Source: Lumbricus rubellus
Taxonomy: Eukaryota > Annelida > Clitellata > Crassiclitellata > Lumbricidae
Reading direction: 5' to 3'
Assembly: GCA_945859605.1 (NCBI GenBank)
Contig: OX243816.1
Coordinates: 1,825,577 to 1,889,576 of the forward strand
DNA: 64,000 bases
A program made the position numbers and the translations under genes. Below, in pieces: positions 33,501-47,284 of this stretch; position 1 is the stretch's first letter; the number at the start of each line of letters is the position of its first letter. Under the pieces are notes generated by a model. It had not been told where the DNA came from. It did not search any database and was given only the letters and a program-made list of their open reading frames with translations.

Positions 33501-36500
33501 AGATTTCCATTTTAAAAAATTCAGGCGGGAATGGGTTAAAATATGAACTGGTTCTATTATTGATTCAGCTTAGCATACATTTGCTCCTAACCCTACAAAG
33601 CACGTATGAATGGTTTGATCATTAAAAACCACAATCCACTAAAGATGCTGGATAAATTAATGTGTGATAGGTAATTTTACACCATATTGATAAATGCATT
33701 TTTTTATTGCACACAAAGTAAAATAGTACAAACGTGAGACAATAAGTACAGTGCAATAGGAGTCAGGAAAAGCTAATAACTTATACTGCCCTGACCCCTC
33801 TTCCTTGACTATTTTTTCATGCATACTTTTATTACTTAACTAGAACATAACTGATGGTAGTACTATTGATAAACATAATATATAAAATGCCCACGACCTT
33901 GGACACTTTATTTGTGACCATATCCACATGTTTATTCCATGGTAAGTTTTCAATAATAAGAACACCCAGAAATTTGGTTTCACGTACATGAGGAAGCTGC
34001 ATATCATTTACACATAATATATTAAAATCTGTATAAAGAATCACCTTGTTGCCAAAAAATCTTACAATTAGTCTTATCTAAGTTCAAGTATAACAAATTT
34101 GCAGAGAACCATGCAGTGGCTTATCAGTCTTAAATTATCAGTCAGAGTTTCAGATAGCACGATGGGACTATGCCAGTGTCAAAAATATTCTTGTCGTCAG
34201 CAAATATTATTAATTTTAAGGTTATCACAGAATGTAAATCATTTATATAATATTAATATAAATAACAATGGTCCCAATATTGAACCTTGAGGAAATCTAC
34301 ATCTCACCAACACAGATGTGGTTAACAGAAACATATTGCAACCTATTTGATAAGTAGCTAAAGAACAGATTCAGATGTGAGACTCTTATTCCATAATGTT
34401 CAAGCTTATCTAACAAAATCTTATGATTTACAGTATCAAAGGCTTTAGTCAGGTCTATGAAAATCCCTACGGTCAGTTGATGCTCATCAATAGATTTGCT
34501 AATATTGTCTGTAAGCTGAAGGAGCACAATATAAGTAGACGGTATGCGTAAAGCATGATAGAAGTAGCATGCCACCAACGATGCTATAGAAATCGTCATC
34601 AATACAATACGATGCAATAATAAGATTTGTCACATAACCGACACCAAAGTGCTACACGAGTTCAAAAAGGTAGTCACATTTAAGATTGCACAAAAAACCG
34701 TGTCTTTTACATCATGTTACTCTCCTCACGCTAATTTAAACAGCAAAATTTAACTTGAGTGATGGATGACTCACCAACTCCTTGCGTGTGGAACTCGAGC
34801 CAGGCGCTTGGAGCTTCATATCCTTCTCCATTCTTAGCGACGACCCTCACCTGGTAGGTTGTGCCGGCATCAAGAAAAATCAGAGCCATGGTGTATGACA
34901 TGTACTCATCCGGCGACCGCAGCCACTCATAGTGTCCTAAAATAGGTCAATTCAAAATGACGACCTCAATAGGTCAAAGGGCAAGTAATCTGGCGAGGTG
35001 ATCCGTCAAAATAGCCCAAGACCAAAACAGCCCCCATCAAATATAGTCGTGTTAAATTGCCCAGTCAAAGAGCTGTAATAACTGTATAGAATGTTAACAC
35101 AATGTAAGCATTGGACTAAGATTTGAAAAAATTCTCTTCACGTAGGTTCATCTGTTCGTTCTAATCAGAGGATTATGTTATTTTGTTTCAGCTTACATCA
35201 TCGTTTCCAGAGACATAATTCACCAAGAATCTTAACTATAACCCTCAAACTTCTAAAGCGCCACTCGAAAGCCAAGCGCAGGGCACCAACTTATTTGTGA
35301 GCGCTGCGTCAAGTCAGAGGGGTTGTTGATGAGGGGTTGAATGAGGTTACCTCTTGGTCTGTACTGGATGTAAAAGACGCTGCCTGGAATTCCAGCCCTC
35401 GATGGTGTCCACGAAATCAACGCATACGTGTCGTTCAGCTCGACTATCGCAAAAGTTGGCGGATTCGGGGCTAAAACAAAAACGCAATTCTTTTATTTAT
35501 CTATTTATTTATTCTTTTATTTATTTATTTATTTGGTAACTGTACATCCGGTCACATGACTCTGGTTTGCGCTCGAGTCATTGATTGGTTGTCTGTACTG
35601 AAGTCGACCAGTGACTATCATCACCATCTCCTCTCACTGTCCACTTTGTTCATCCAACAGACTTGACCTTTTCGTTCACCTTACTAGAACTGCAATGGCT
35701 CAGTCTCGATCATTTGCTTCAATTGGACCTTCTCTTCAAAGGAAATAAGCCTATGCTTCCATTCTTCTGGTGATCTTTCTTCATTCTTTGCAATTCTAAA
35801 AACCTTCTTCTTCTCGATGGACCTTACACATTGGGAATTGAGATATCAGATAAATCGATCGCCACCTGGCCGCTTCACTGGACTATAATTATGGTGGACA
35901 ACAAAATAAATACTATTATAACTATATGTTAGTAACTTTGTATTTCACAGTTTATTAATTTTCACCTATGCTTCACGTATTTTGCACTTACATCTTAGTA
36001 ATTTTGCACTTACATCTTAGTAATTTTGCACTTACATCTTAGTAATTTTGCACTTACATTTCAGTCATTTTGCACTTACATCTTAGTAATTTTGCACTTA
36101 CATTTCAGTCATTTTGCACTTACATTTCAGTCATTTTGTATTTGCATTTTAGATTTCCATTTCAGTAATTCTGCATTAACAACAGTTTAGTAATAATATT
36201 ACCTTTACGTTTTAGTCATTTTTCATAATAATTTACATCTAGTTATCTTGCAATACATTTCAGTTAAGTCTCGACATTTACGTTACCAATGACATGTGGG
36301 GTCAGGAGGTGATAGTGACTTACCCCCGGAGAGAGCTGTCGTGGCGTCGATGAATATCTGTTCTCCCTTTCCGGCTCCTGTGGCGGCCGCAAGGTAGATG
36401 CGATAGGTCGTGTTGGGGTTGAGACCGGTCACCTGACTCTGGTCTGCATTCGAGTTGTTGATTGGTTCTCTGTATTGAAGTCGACCGAGATTGAGACCAG

Positions 36501-39500
36501 TGACTGACAACAGAACAACGAGTGTTAATATGCAAATCACCAATTCATCTGTGTATGCTTGTTTGTATGTGTGCTCACTTGTGCTTGTATGCGTTTCACG
36601 TGTTTGCATAAAAGTTTGTAATTTATATGTATGTATGTGTGCTTACTTGTGCTTGTATGGCAAAAACATATTACAATGTCTCAATGTATGTATGTATGTA
36701 CAGCATGCATGCGAGTGGTAATACGAAGGTGAGAGACTGACTCGTCTGGTATGAAATGTTGTATCCGATGATTTCTCCGTTTGGTTCATTCGGTGGAATC
36801 CAGGTGATGATGAAGTGAGTGGCGCCAATGACAGGCACCAAGATGGACGCTGGAGGACCAGGCTCTGCAAGCAACAGGTGAAAATCAGTCAACAGGTGCT
36901 ACTATATTTGATTAAAACATTTATAAAGTTCCTCTAATCCTCTATGTATGTAAGAGCATGGGATATAGCGACCCTTCTGAGGAACTAGAAGATCGAATCT
37001 GTTTGAAGAGCAAATTGGACAAATGCGAGGAAGCGGAAAGAGGCATGGAGTATCACATTAATACACATTACACATGCATATAATAACAATACTGCATAAT
37101 AATAATAACAACAATAATAACAATATTAATACTAATACTAATAACAACTCTGAATGCGATTCTGACCTCCTTCTGGAGTGACGAATGTCACTGCATTGCT
37201 CTGTGGTCCAGCGTAGTACTTGTTGAGTACTCGCACCTGCGCTTTGATCGGCGAGTTCGGTGGCAGACCAATCAACGTAATCGCATACTTGTTGGACGAC
37301 GTCGTGTCGCGCTTCATGATTCTCGGTCGTGGATACTGAAGCGGTTCGTTGACGATGAAATCCTCCTCACGATGATTGTTCTCCCAAGCATCGTCGTCAA
37401 CACCAAACTCCACCTGAATAGGTAAATATTGAAAATGTTTATTTATATAGCGCCAGTCAAACAGTATACAAACAGGAGGGAGCCTCCATGTTCATATGAT
37501 GCTAAATGTCACTGGACAGGTAATTGTAATTAAAAATTTATATAGCGCCGATCAAAGAGTAAAAGAAAATGGAGGGAGATTGTGCGTGCAGATACCAGCT
37601 TATAAAAAAACAACAGAAGAGGTAGCAGGTATATAAAATAAAGGCAAAAATAAACAAGAGCAGATAAATGAAACGGTAAATAAAAGCAAAAAGCTCATGA
37701 AAACAGGCAAAGGTAACAGTATGAAATGTAAACAAAAGGCATATGCAAAGATATGTGTCAAAGTGGTCAAATGAAACAAAGGTAGAAGAAAACAATTGTA
37801 ATTAAGGTAAAGATAAAATAGTAAACAAATATACAATAAAGGTAAGGCAAGCAAAGTTATAGTTAAACAAAGTAAAATTTACGCAAAGGTAAACAAGGGT
37901 ATACACACATAGGTGGGATAAGAAAAAATAGTTTGCAACTGACCCTATATCCGCGAAAGAATCCTCGCACTTGTTCGGGCGACGTGTCGATCGGTGTCCA
38001 TGTGAGGTTGACCGTCGTTGCTTTCAACGTTTCTTCAACGTACGCCACATCCGTTGGATAAACATTCGGAGCTTTTAAAACACCCGACAGATCATCAAAT
38101 CACAAAACCTCAATTATATAACGTATTTATTTTTTGCTCTAGATATTTCTAAAAATAACAGCACTGAAAATGCAGTACATTTAACAGTAGATTCAATATT
38201 CAATCACACAAAAGTCGAATTCAATCGCTTTTGATGATTGTGGAAGGATTAGATTAAGTCGGTGATTGCAATGAGTGATTCAAATAATCTATATAAATAA
38301 AAATGTAACTGCGTTTGTGTCGGCTTCAAGGATCTCGGGAAGTTGTTGACCGATCAACATGATCGTTTTGATTCGTCGGCTATTGACCTATACATTTTAT
38401 CGCCAACCGTCGCCATTATTAATCACCAGACGATACATCGCACGAGGTCGCGTGTTGTGACGTCATAATCGATTTTAGTTCATTCAACAAATCGGTTACT
38501 CATTACCATGGTACTCGGTACAATGATACTCAGTACGCTGGTACTCGGTACACTGGTACTCGGTACACTGGTACTCGGTACACTGGTACTCGGTACACTG
38601 GTACTCAGTACAATGGTACTCGTGTGATGCTCACCCGCTTCTCCCGTATATCCGATGAAGGTCTTAAGGTCTGCGCTGCTGTCGCCCTTCGCGTTACTCG
38701 CTTTGACCGTAATGTAATACGCTCTGTAGGTCGGCATCACGTCTGGAACGACATGGTGCCACGCGTCGGCTCTCTGGATGATGGCCGAGTTCAGTTGACC
38801 GCTTTGTGGGTTGTTGCTGTCGTTCGTCTGTTGCCACGTCACAATGTACTTGAAGTCTGGACCATTCTGCTCGATGGGAGGCATTGGCTGGAAAGAGGAA
38901 AGAGGAAGATTCAAGTGAATCGATTCAAAATGGAAATAAATTAATGGCTTCAAAATGAATGAATTCAATGAGATCGTTTAAAGTGAGACCGAATACAAAA
39001 TGAGACCAGATTCAAAATAAATGAATTAAAAATAAATGTCTTAAAAATGACCAAATTCAAAATGATGGAAGAAAAAATGGCCAAATTCAAAATGCGACCA
39101 GATTAAAAATAAATAGATTAAAAATAAATGTCTTAAAAATGACCAAATTCAAAATGATGGAAAACAAAATGGCCAAATTCACGACGTGACCAGATTCAAA
39201 AAATGACTGAATTCCTAATACACTTATCTCTAAAATGAATTCAAAATCAATTAATTCAAAATTAATTCAAAATGAACGTTCTCCTCACCGTCCAGAAGAT
39301 GACGAGATTATTCGGTTGGTCTCCCTCTCCAATCACGTTCTCTGGGTTCTTATCCGGTACGTCCGGTTGCGTTGAGCAGATGTTAAACGTCTGCATGCTC
39401 GGTAGACTCAGACCGATCTTGTTGCGAGCGATGACTCGGAACGTGTAGTTGCCCCACGGTGACATCGACACAACCATTCGACGCTCCGTCTGTGACACGT

Positions 39501-42500
39501 TCGTCGCGATGTCGTACCACGTGTCGGGGGCGAACGAAGTGTTGTACTGGATGATGAAGTTGAGGATCGGGGCGTAGTTCTCCTTTCCAGGCTGCCACCA
39601 GATCTCCGCTTGACGATTTGTGTTGTAGCAGCGGACCTGGACGGAAGCCGGCGGATCAGGCGGAGCTGGAGGAAACATTGTGACACGGTGGCAGCAATGA
39701 AATATTATTACCACTCTCACTAATACTATCATAATAATTATTATTATTATCATTATCACCAGTATAATTTTTTGTCTTTTTTCGACGTATATGTTATGAT
39801 CCCTCAGGCTATATTATTACACTCTAAAAACAATACCAAAAGCAGTGTTGGTCTGGAGTTAACGATGATGATGATGATGACAACGATGATAATGATGATC
39901 ATCATCATCATTACTATGAATTTATTAATTACCACTCTCTAATTTACAAAGCTACAGCCTACAGCTAACAATAGACAACACCATGTGGCGAATCTTCAAC
40001 AATAACATACTTGGACAACAGTTGGGAACTAGCAACAACCGATCTTGCTATTTACAACTGAAAACCATATTGTTTAAGGCTACCATATATTTATACAACT
40101 GTACAACAGTCAATAGCATTGCCTTCACAAGACATGTCAATAGCAACAACAGCGTTGCCTATCCAAGACATGTCAATAGCGACAACAGCGTTGCCTACCC
40201 AAGACATGTCAATAGCGACAACAGCGTTGCCTACCCAAGACATGTCAATAGCGACAACAGTGTTGCCTACCTACCTTGCACAACAAGTTGAGCGTCTGCC
40301 GCACTCTGGTCCAATCCGTTATCTCCGATACACGTGTATTTTCCCGTATCCAGGTAGATCGTTCCGGATATTGACAACGAGTTGTCCATCGGATTCTGAA
40401 AGACCCTCTGCGCGAGAGTATAGTCGATGGTCTGTCCATCCTTCTGCCAAAGGATCTTCAGGTTTTCAACCTCCTCTGGGTCGGTCGTTGCTGTGCACGT
40501 GAACTTTGCTTCCGTTCCTTCGTAGACCATCATGTCCATCGGCGCCATCACGATCATCGTTTTTCCTGATCATACATTTGCAAAATAGATTCAACCTTTT
40601 TATCATTGTTATTTTTATCATTGTTTTTATTTGTTTTTTTTCATCATTGTTTTATCATTGTTTTTTCATTGTTATTATCATTGATATTATCATTGTTATT
40701 ACCAGTAACTTAACTACTACTACGACTATTATTATTATAACGTTTTTATTATTTCTAGCAATACTACTTTTGTCCTTATCATCATCATTATGTGAGGTCA
40801 CCACTCCTTCTCATGCATTCGACCTTCATACTGGAACAATCTTCCATTAACAATTCGTGATACTGCATTGCATGTATATCTCATGAAACAATGTTCTCAA
40901 AGTCAATTCAGTTGCATTTGTTTTCTCGTAGTCTCCACAATGGACTTCATCGTCTTTCTTTGCACGTTTTCTGCAAGCATTTGAAAACCATTCGTCTCTT
41001 CGATCATCATTGGCAGCAACTCTGACGAACATCACTTGAAGACGCTACACAAAAAATCCACCTTTACGATTACATAAATTATACCTACAATGATTCGGTG
41101 TAATAATGTAACGCACTAACGTACTTCTTACGATGAGCGATCCAGTAGCTTCGACGTAACCCAGGTTGCTGGTCGCCGTACAAGTGTACGAGCCGGCGTC
41201 AACCAAGGACACATCCTAAAAATTTCAACACAGCCAATTTTACGCAAAGGTAGCATTAAGGCAAAATCAAAGCAGGCAAAAGTTAACATAAAGGTAAGAC
41301 AAACATCAGCAATCATTACACAAATGTAGCCGAATGGTGGAACATCACCATGCGTTACAATCATTGTGCAAAAGATGCTTGGAGAGGAAATGCAAATGAA
41401 ACTCAATCCATTTGGAAAATGAAAATCGCACACAAACATTCACATCATTTACTGATATATTCAGAAAATAAATTTAATACACAAAAACACATTTAATTGA
41501 TATTTAAAATAACTGTAATAAGAAAACAACAACGATATTCACAATAAAATTAATGAGATAAGAGACACAAACTTCATCAACGTTCACAAACAATGCAGTA
41601 AATAATTTTGAAAAATTCGACGTTTAAAATAAATGTATTAAGAAAACCGCACAGTTTACTGATAATTTATTTAAAATAAATGCAACAAAAGGCCAATTTT
41701 TAATCAATATTCACAATAAATACAACAACATAAGCACACATATTTAAAATTAATGTAATAAACAGACAAAAAAGTTACGAATAGTCAAAATAGCCATAAT
41801 AAAATAGACAAAGACTTTAATTTCAAAACAGACAAAGACACAAAATTGTCAGATTATATGAACATACTTTACGTGTCTGCATTGCTTCTAAATAAACTTT
41901 TACAATGAAACAGGAAAATGCAACTGTACAGAAAACGAACTGATGAATTGCCATACAATTTTGTATGATTACTTCCTTTTAAAGACGACAGCAACAACAG
42001 CAATAGAAGCCATAAGACGTCGTTAAGCTTCTGGAATAAATAAACATATAGCAAAAAATTGATTGAAAGAATAGATCGCTGACCGTGATCTGTAAATTGC
42101 CGTCGGTCATCACTTTGAACCTGCCACCGGTCAGCTGTTCTTGTCCTTTCTTCCAGACGACCTGAGGTTTCGGTGACCCATAGACACGACACGTTAGGTT
42201 GATTGTTTGACCTTCAGCCGCCCTCTGTCCATCCAGAGGTGGATCGAGGATGTATGGAGGCTCAACTGCGAATTACATCATCATCATCATCATTGTCGCT
42301 GTCATCATCATTATTGTCGTTGTCATCATCATCATACATTACTACTATTCATATTACAATTCTCATTCTTATTACTATTATTGAATTGCATTGTATTGAA
42401 ACATTCATAAAGTGCCTCTAATAGTCGTTATCACCATCATCATCATCATCATCACCACCATTGTCGTTGTCATCATCATCATCACCATCATCATCATACA

Positions 42501-45500
42501 TTACTATTCATATTACTATTCTCATTACTATTATTGAATTACATTGTATTGAAACATTCATGAAGTGCCTCTAATAGGGTGAACCGTTCAGAGGCTCTCC
42601 ATTGGTCTCCAAGTGTGCAAGGTCACGAGAGAAGAAATAAGTTATGAGAAAAGCAAATGAGGAGGAAGGGTCATAAGCAACGTTCCCTCTAATATTTTTC
42701 CAGTGTGCGCGGAACTGACGGTTGCTTGAGCAACCCAAATTTCCACATGAGCACCACATTTTCAGAAACGTTAAATTTGTGTTTGAAAAATCTATAGGCC
42801 TTGGTCCTAACTACAATAATTTACATGTCTGTAATAATGTCCTTTTTTATTCAAGATAATGCATTGCGCAGAAATCACTTAGGCATATCGCAAACGAAAA
42901 TATTATGATACGATGAGTATAGACTGGTCCAAAAAAATGAACATTGAAATATTTGAAAGGCATGTTAGTTTTTTTGTACATCTGGTACAAGAAACCCACA
43001 GTGCAAAATATTAAAACACTGTGGCTCTATCTTCCGGTCCCTCAATGCTGTCAAAGTTTTAGCATGCTTACTACATTGTAAACGGTGCAATATAACTGGC
43101 AGGCCTCCAGTCAACGAGCACTGAACCTTCCATTTTTGCTGTTAGCAATATTATTGAATTGCCAGCATGAAAAGCAGCTGCAATTAGTGTTTAATTGACT
43201 GTCCATGTACAGTGTCTAATAAAAAAAACTATCTAAGAATGCTGTTAACATGTCACAATGTCGGTTCAGAAAGTCGAATTTGACAATGAAGATTACGATG
43301 AAGCTCCGTCACCTAGAGTAATGCTTAGTGTCTTCGCTATTCGTCAGCGAGTCATTGAAGGTGCTGATTGTTGCAACTAATCTCATAAATCTCTCTGCCC
43401 CATCATTCACGACTTGGTCTGTAGGCCTACTTAGGAGGAAGATCCAACGTCTCCTTAAATGCCGCCTTAGTGATCTTTTCATTTACAGCGTTGTGTTGGT
43501 CATCCAGGAGAGCCCAGTCATTCACAGCAGCATCGCAGGCACTTGGAGCCACTACCCTGCAGGTAATGGATTAGATCAGGACAATGAAAACAGCAACTCC
43601 TCAGATTGAGAATAGCTTCCCCGATCCTGGCTGGTTTCATTTGCTCACAAAACATCACGAGTTTGAGTATACGTAAATGAAGTTTGTTATCTGTGGTGCA
43701 TGGTGGAGTGTGAAGATACCCTGTTAGAATACAAAGGCACAGTTCTGCAAGTCTTCATGACCACGATGGCTGCATCTTGGCACTTCCTGCAGTCAGCTAT
43801 TTTAGAGCCTACAATGCACGTACTAGCGGACTGTTATGATGACAGACCACTGTTGCCGATAAACGTTTGAATAGCTGGATATCGGGTCCAGAAGATGCGT
43901 CCATCACAACTGTGAAGACTATATCTGTTGCGAGATGTCTGTACAAGCTAAATGCAACAGAGGTCAACACAATGTAACACAACATGCAGTTACTAACATC
44001 CGTAATGGATCCCATGCCAGACTTTGCCAGTGTTGTAAGCAGTAGAGTCAAATAACAGAGCTTCAATAGGTTTTTCCAATGTCCATTCTTCAATGATCTT
44101 GACAGCGACGTTGGTCATGGCAGCTCCAGTAGGCTACCCGATGGAAGTTTTGGCACATCAATAAACTCATCGAATTTGATTTTTGGGCTTGAAATTAACA
44201 GTTATTGACAAAAGGTCAACTCAGTGTGAGAATTGTGGAAAACTAACTGGGGGTTGAACCATGCTCCACTTGGAATTGAGGGTGTAAAAAAGAGACTTTA
44301 CTATGGGGCTCTAAGAAAGACTGGGCTGAAAAGCCCAGTAATTCTCACTCTGGGCCAACATATGCCTTTTTCTCAGGGGTTGAACGCACTGGGAGCGCTT
44401 CTGAAAGGCTCTTGCTGCAAGAAGTGCTTTATAAATGGTCAGATAAGATAAGATATGCACCCTCTTCTTTCTCCTGTAAGGTCTGCTACAGTTACCTTAC
44501 CATTCCAGAGTGAAACTAAGAGGACATCTTCTTTCTTGACTTCGTGGATGAAGGAATCTCTTAGATTGACGCTAATAATGGTTCGCCTGTCAACCCTGGC
44601 ATGCCAAAGTTAGCTTTAAGAAATAGACTTTTGGACATACAGCATTGGATTGCATATAGGATGTGACTAGAAAGCCTATTAAAAATAATGCTGCGGTCCT
44701 GCGTTGAAACCAGCTCAATTTATAGAACATCATGGGGGCACGTGCCCTAATGCTCCCTTCGAGTCTTTTAAGAGTAGGCCTGTTTAAATATAGGCCTACT
44801 TATCAATGTTCTGAGAGGGACAACCAACAAAATTATGAAAATTGGTTTTGAAAACATTCACTTTCCAGCAACATTAAGGTTGTCAGCAGCCCGATATTCA
44901 ATGTAAAAATGAACGAAAAACCATTATATTTTGAACCCCATTTTGGGGAGACCCCATGATAATTTTTTTTCCAATTTTGGATACTTTATTCAGCAGCAAA
45001 TTCTGAGAAGGAAACCGTTTAGAAAGCTTGTGTTACAATTTTTCGCAGGTCAAACTGTAAATTGCCTTGACTATTAATATATAGCCCCAAACCCCCAACT
45101 TTGATGCTCGTGAGTGACCCCTTAATATTACATTTTTGGCAAAATAATTTCACCAGGATACTTTTTAGATCAAAATGAACAAATGTATCAACATGCCTCA
45201 AAAATCCAAATGAAAATTTTTTTTACATGCGAATTTGGACCCGTCATCGTCGATGACGAATGTCAAACCAAAACTGAACTAGACGTACCTAGATGAGACT
45301 TACATGATGAGGGAGGCTACAATGCAGGTAGTTCTTAATCTGGCATCAAAATAATGTTCAGCGCTAAAGTTTCTGCCTCCTATCTTTCTGTGACGACCAT
45401 AGTTTATAAATTCTGTCGATGCTGACTTCCACTCTAAAATCTACAGGTAGGCTATAGTCTCCTTCGTCTGTGTTCTACTGACGTTCGAAGCTCCATCTTT

Positions 45501-47236
45501 ACCAACTCTTTAAGACAATCAGTTTTAAACGGTAAACCTAGAAGACCACTTTTCTTTTGAAAAACTGTTTAATATACTTTCATTCGTTTTCCGTTTCGAT
45601 ACAGCTTGCAAATTTCACTCACTAAGAAATATTGCGCTGTACATTAAACCAACTTCCGAAGTAGAATCCGACTCTGATTATCTGATCTATTGAAAGACAG
45701 GCCTGCAATATACGCTATGGCATCACCCTTGGGATTTCCGCTCACCTCGCGCGGAGGGTTCTTTGGCACCACTTGTTGAAAGCTAACTTGCCAGCCGGAG
45801 CACAGGGAGCAGCCACCTATGACGGCAAAGCAGCTGATAAGAATCCGCATCCCTTTAAATTGGCTGATGCCAAACGAGTCTTCTGGTTTCGAGTCAAAGC
45901 AGGAGTCGCTAAGACGTCCCAGTTAATGACTGACAGATAGACACTGAAGATGCAGTTGGACCATCCCTTGTGATTACTGATTAGACAACTATTAACAGAT
46001 GTCCTTGGTTGTGATTCAATGAGTGGTCCGCTCAGCTCGCTTCTGGACCTTATTCACTTGGTAGCCGTGAATAGATCTTCCCTCAGATCTTCCCTCAGAT
46101 TCAACCTACATGTAGAAGGGGCTGCGTCTGGACAGTCATTACAAAGCTCTCGGGGAGGGGGTGATGGTGGTTAGTCATTGGTTGGGGAATTCGCCCGAGA
46201 TATTTGACTGTCGGATGGCTGGATGGCAGCTTGGTAGTCGTCCGCGCGCACAGATATTGAGCAGTCCTTGGAAAAGATGAGATAATAAATCAATGACTTA
46301 CTTCAAGTTAAACAAAACGTTAAACAAAATAACACTTCCTACCAAAATTTGTGCGCGGAAATTTGAAACTGCTGCGCGGCATTTTCAAATGAGCTGCGCG
46401 GCCGCGCAGCCGCGCAGCTTAGAGGGAACGTTGGTCATAAGCTACTAGAATTCGAGATCAAGTAGATGGGGGACATAACATAATGTAGCATCATAAGATA
46501 ACATAACACAGTAAGAGTTTAAATTGTTCTGAAGAGATATGCATTCTGTCTTAGACCGAATGCAAATTAGCCTCAAATGCTTAACAGCCTAACTATTCCA
46601 GTATCCTGAATGTTGATAGTGTCCACTGAGACAGTTCTTTAATCCAAACCATTCCACAACTCTTGTATCAAAGACTTAAATACTTGAATAAGAAAATCTC
46701 GTCAAAATTACCGAGGACGTTCATGTAGGCGTTCGTGAAGTTGTAACCGTATTTGTTGGTGACGTTACATTGGATGACCATCACATCTTTCGTCGTCAGC
46801 TGTGTATAAGTCATAGTGTTCTCGGTTACTATGCGCCTCGGATCCGCAGCAACCTCTGCAGAGAACAATCACAACCAGATTTTTTTGCCAAGGTGACCAG
46901 CCTACGTAGGCATGACAGAAGTCAGTCTATATATTACCATGGCAACTGAGGCTAAAAGATTTCTCATCGTGGTCACCAATCTGAATGATATATATAATTA
47001 TATATATATATATATATATAATTAAATATGTATTGTTAAGATAATTAGCAATTGAGTAGGCAAGCATGCAGAACTCTTCAAATATTTATCACCATGGCAA
47101 ACAGGGCTGAAACATTTTTGACATGGCCAATAATCTCAGACATTATATGCTGGTAACCATTTATAGCATTTTCACCAAAGTAATCAAGTGTGACGGATTT
47201 CAACATGGCTGTTAATTATAAGCACATATAATAATG

Positions 47237-47284
<48 letters not shown>

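Noticed and set aside
39383..39686. Two extra minus-strand open frames in 39383-39686
   Set aside because: They are alternative frames of the long FNIII exon 39289-39665; only one frame carries the FNIII pattern and correct splice phases.
43328..44451. Possible transposase fragments inside the hAT-like element
   Set aside because: Short open frames on both strands, none with a hAT dimerisation or zinc-finger motif that I can recognise; treated as decayed filler.
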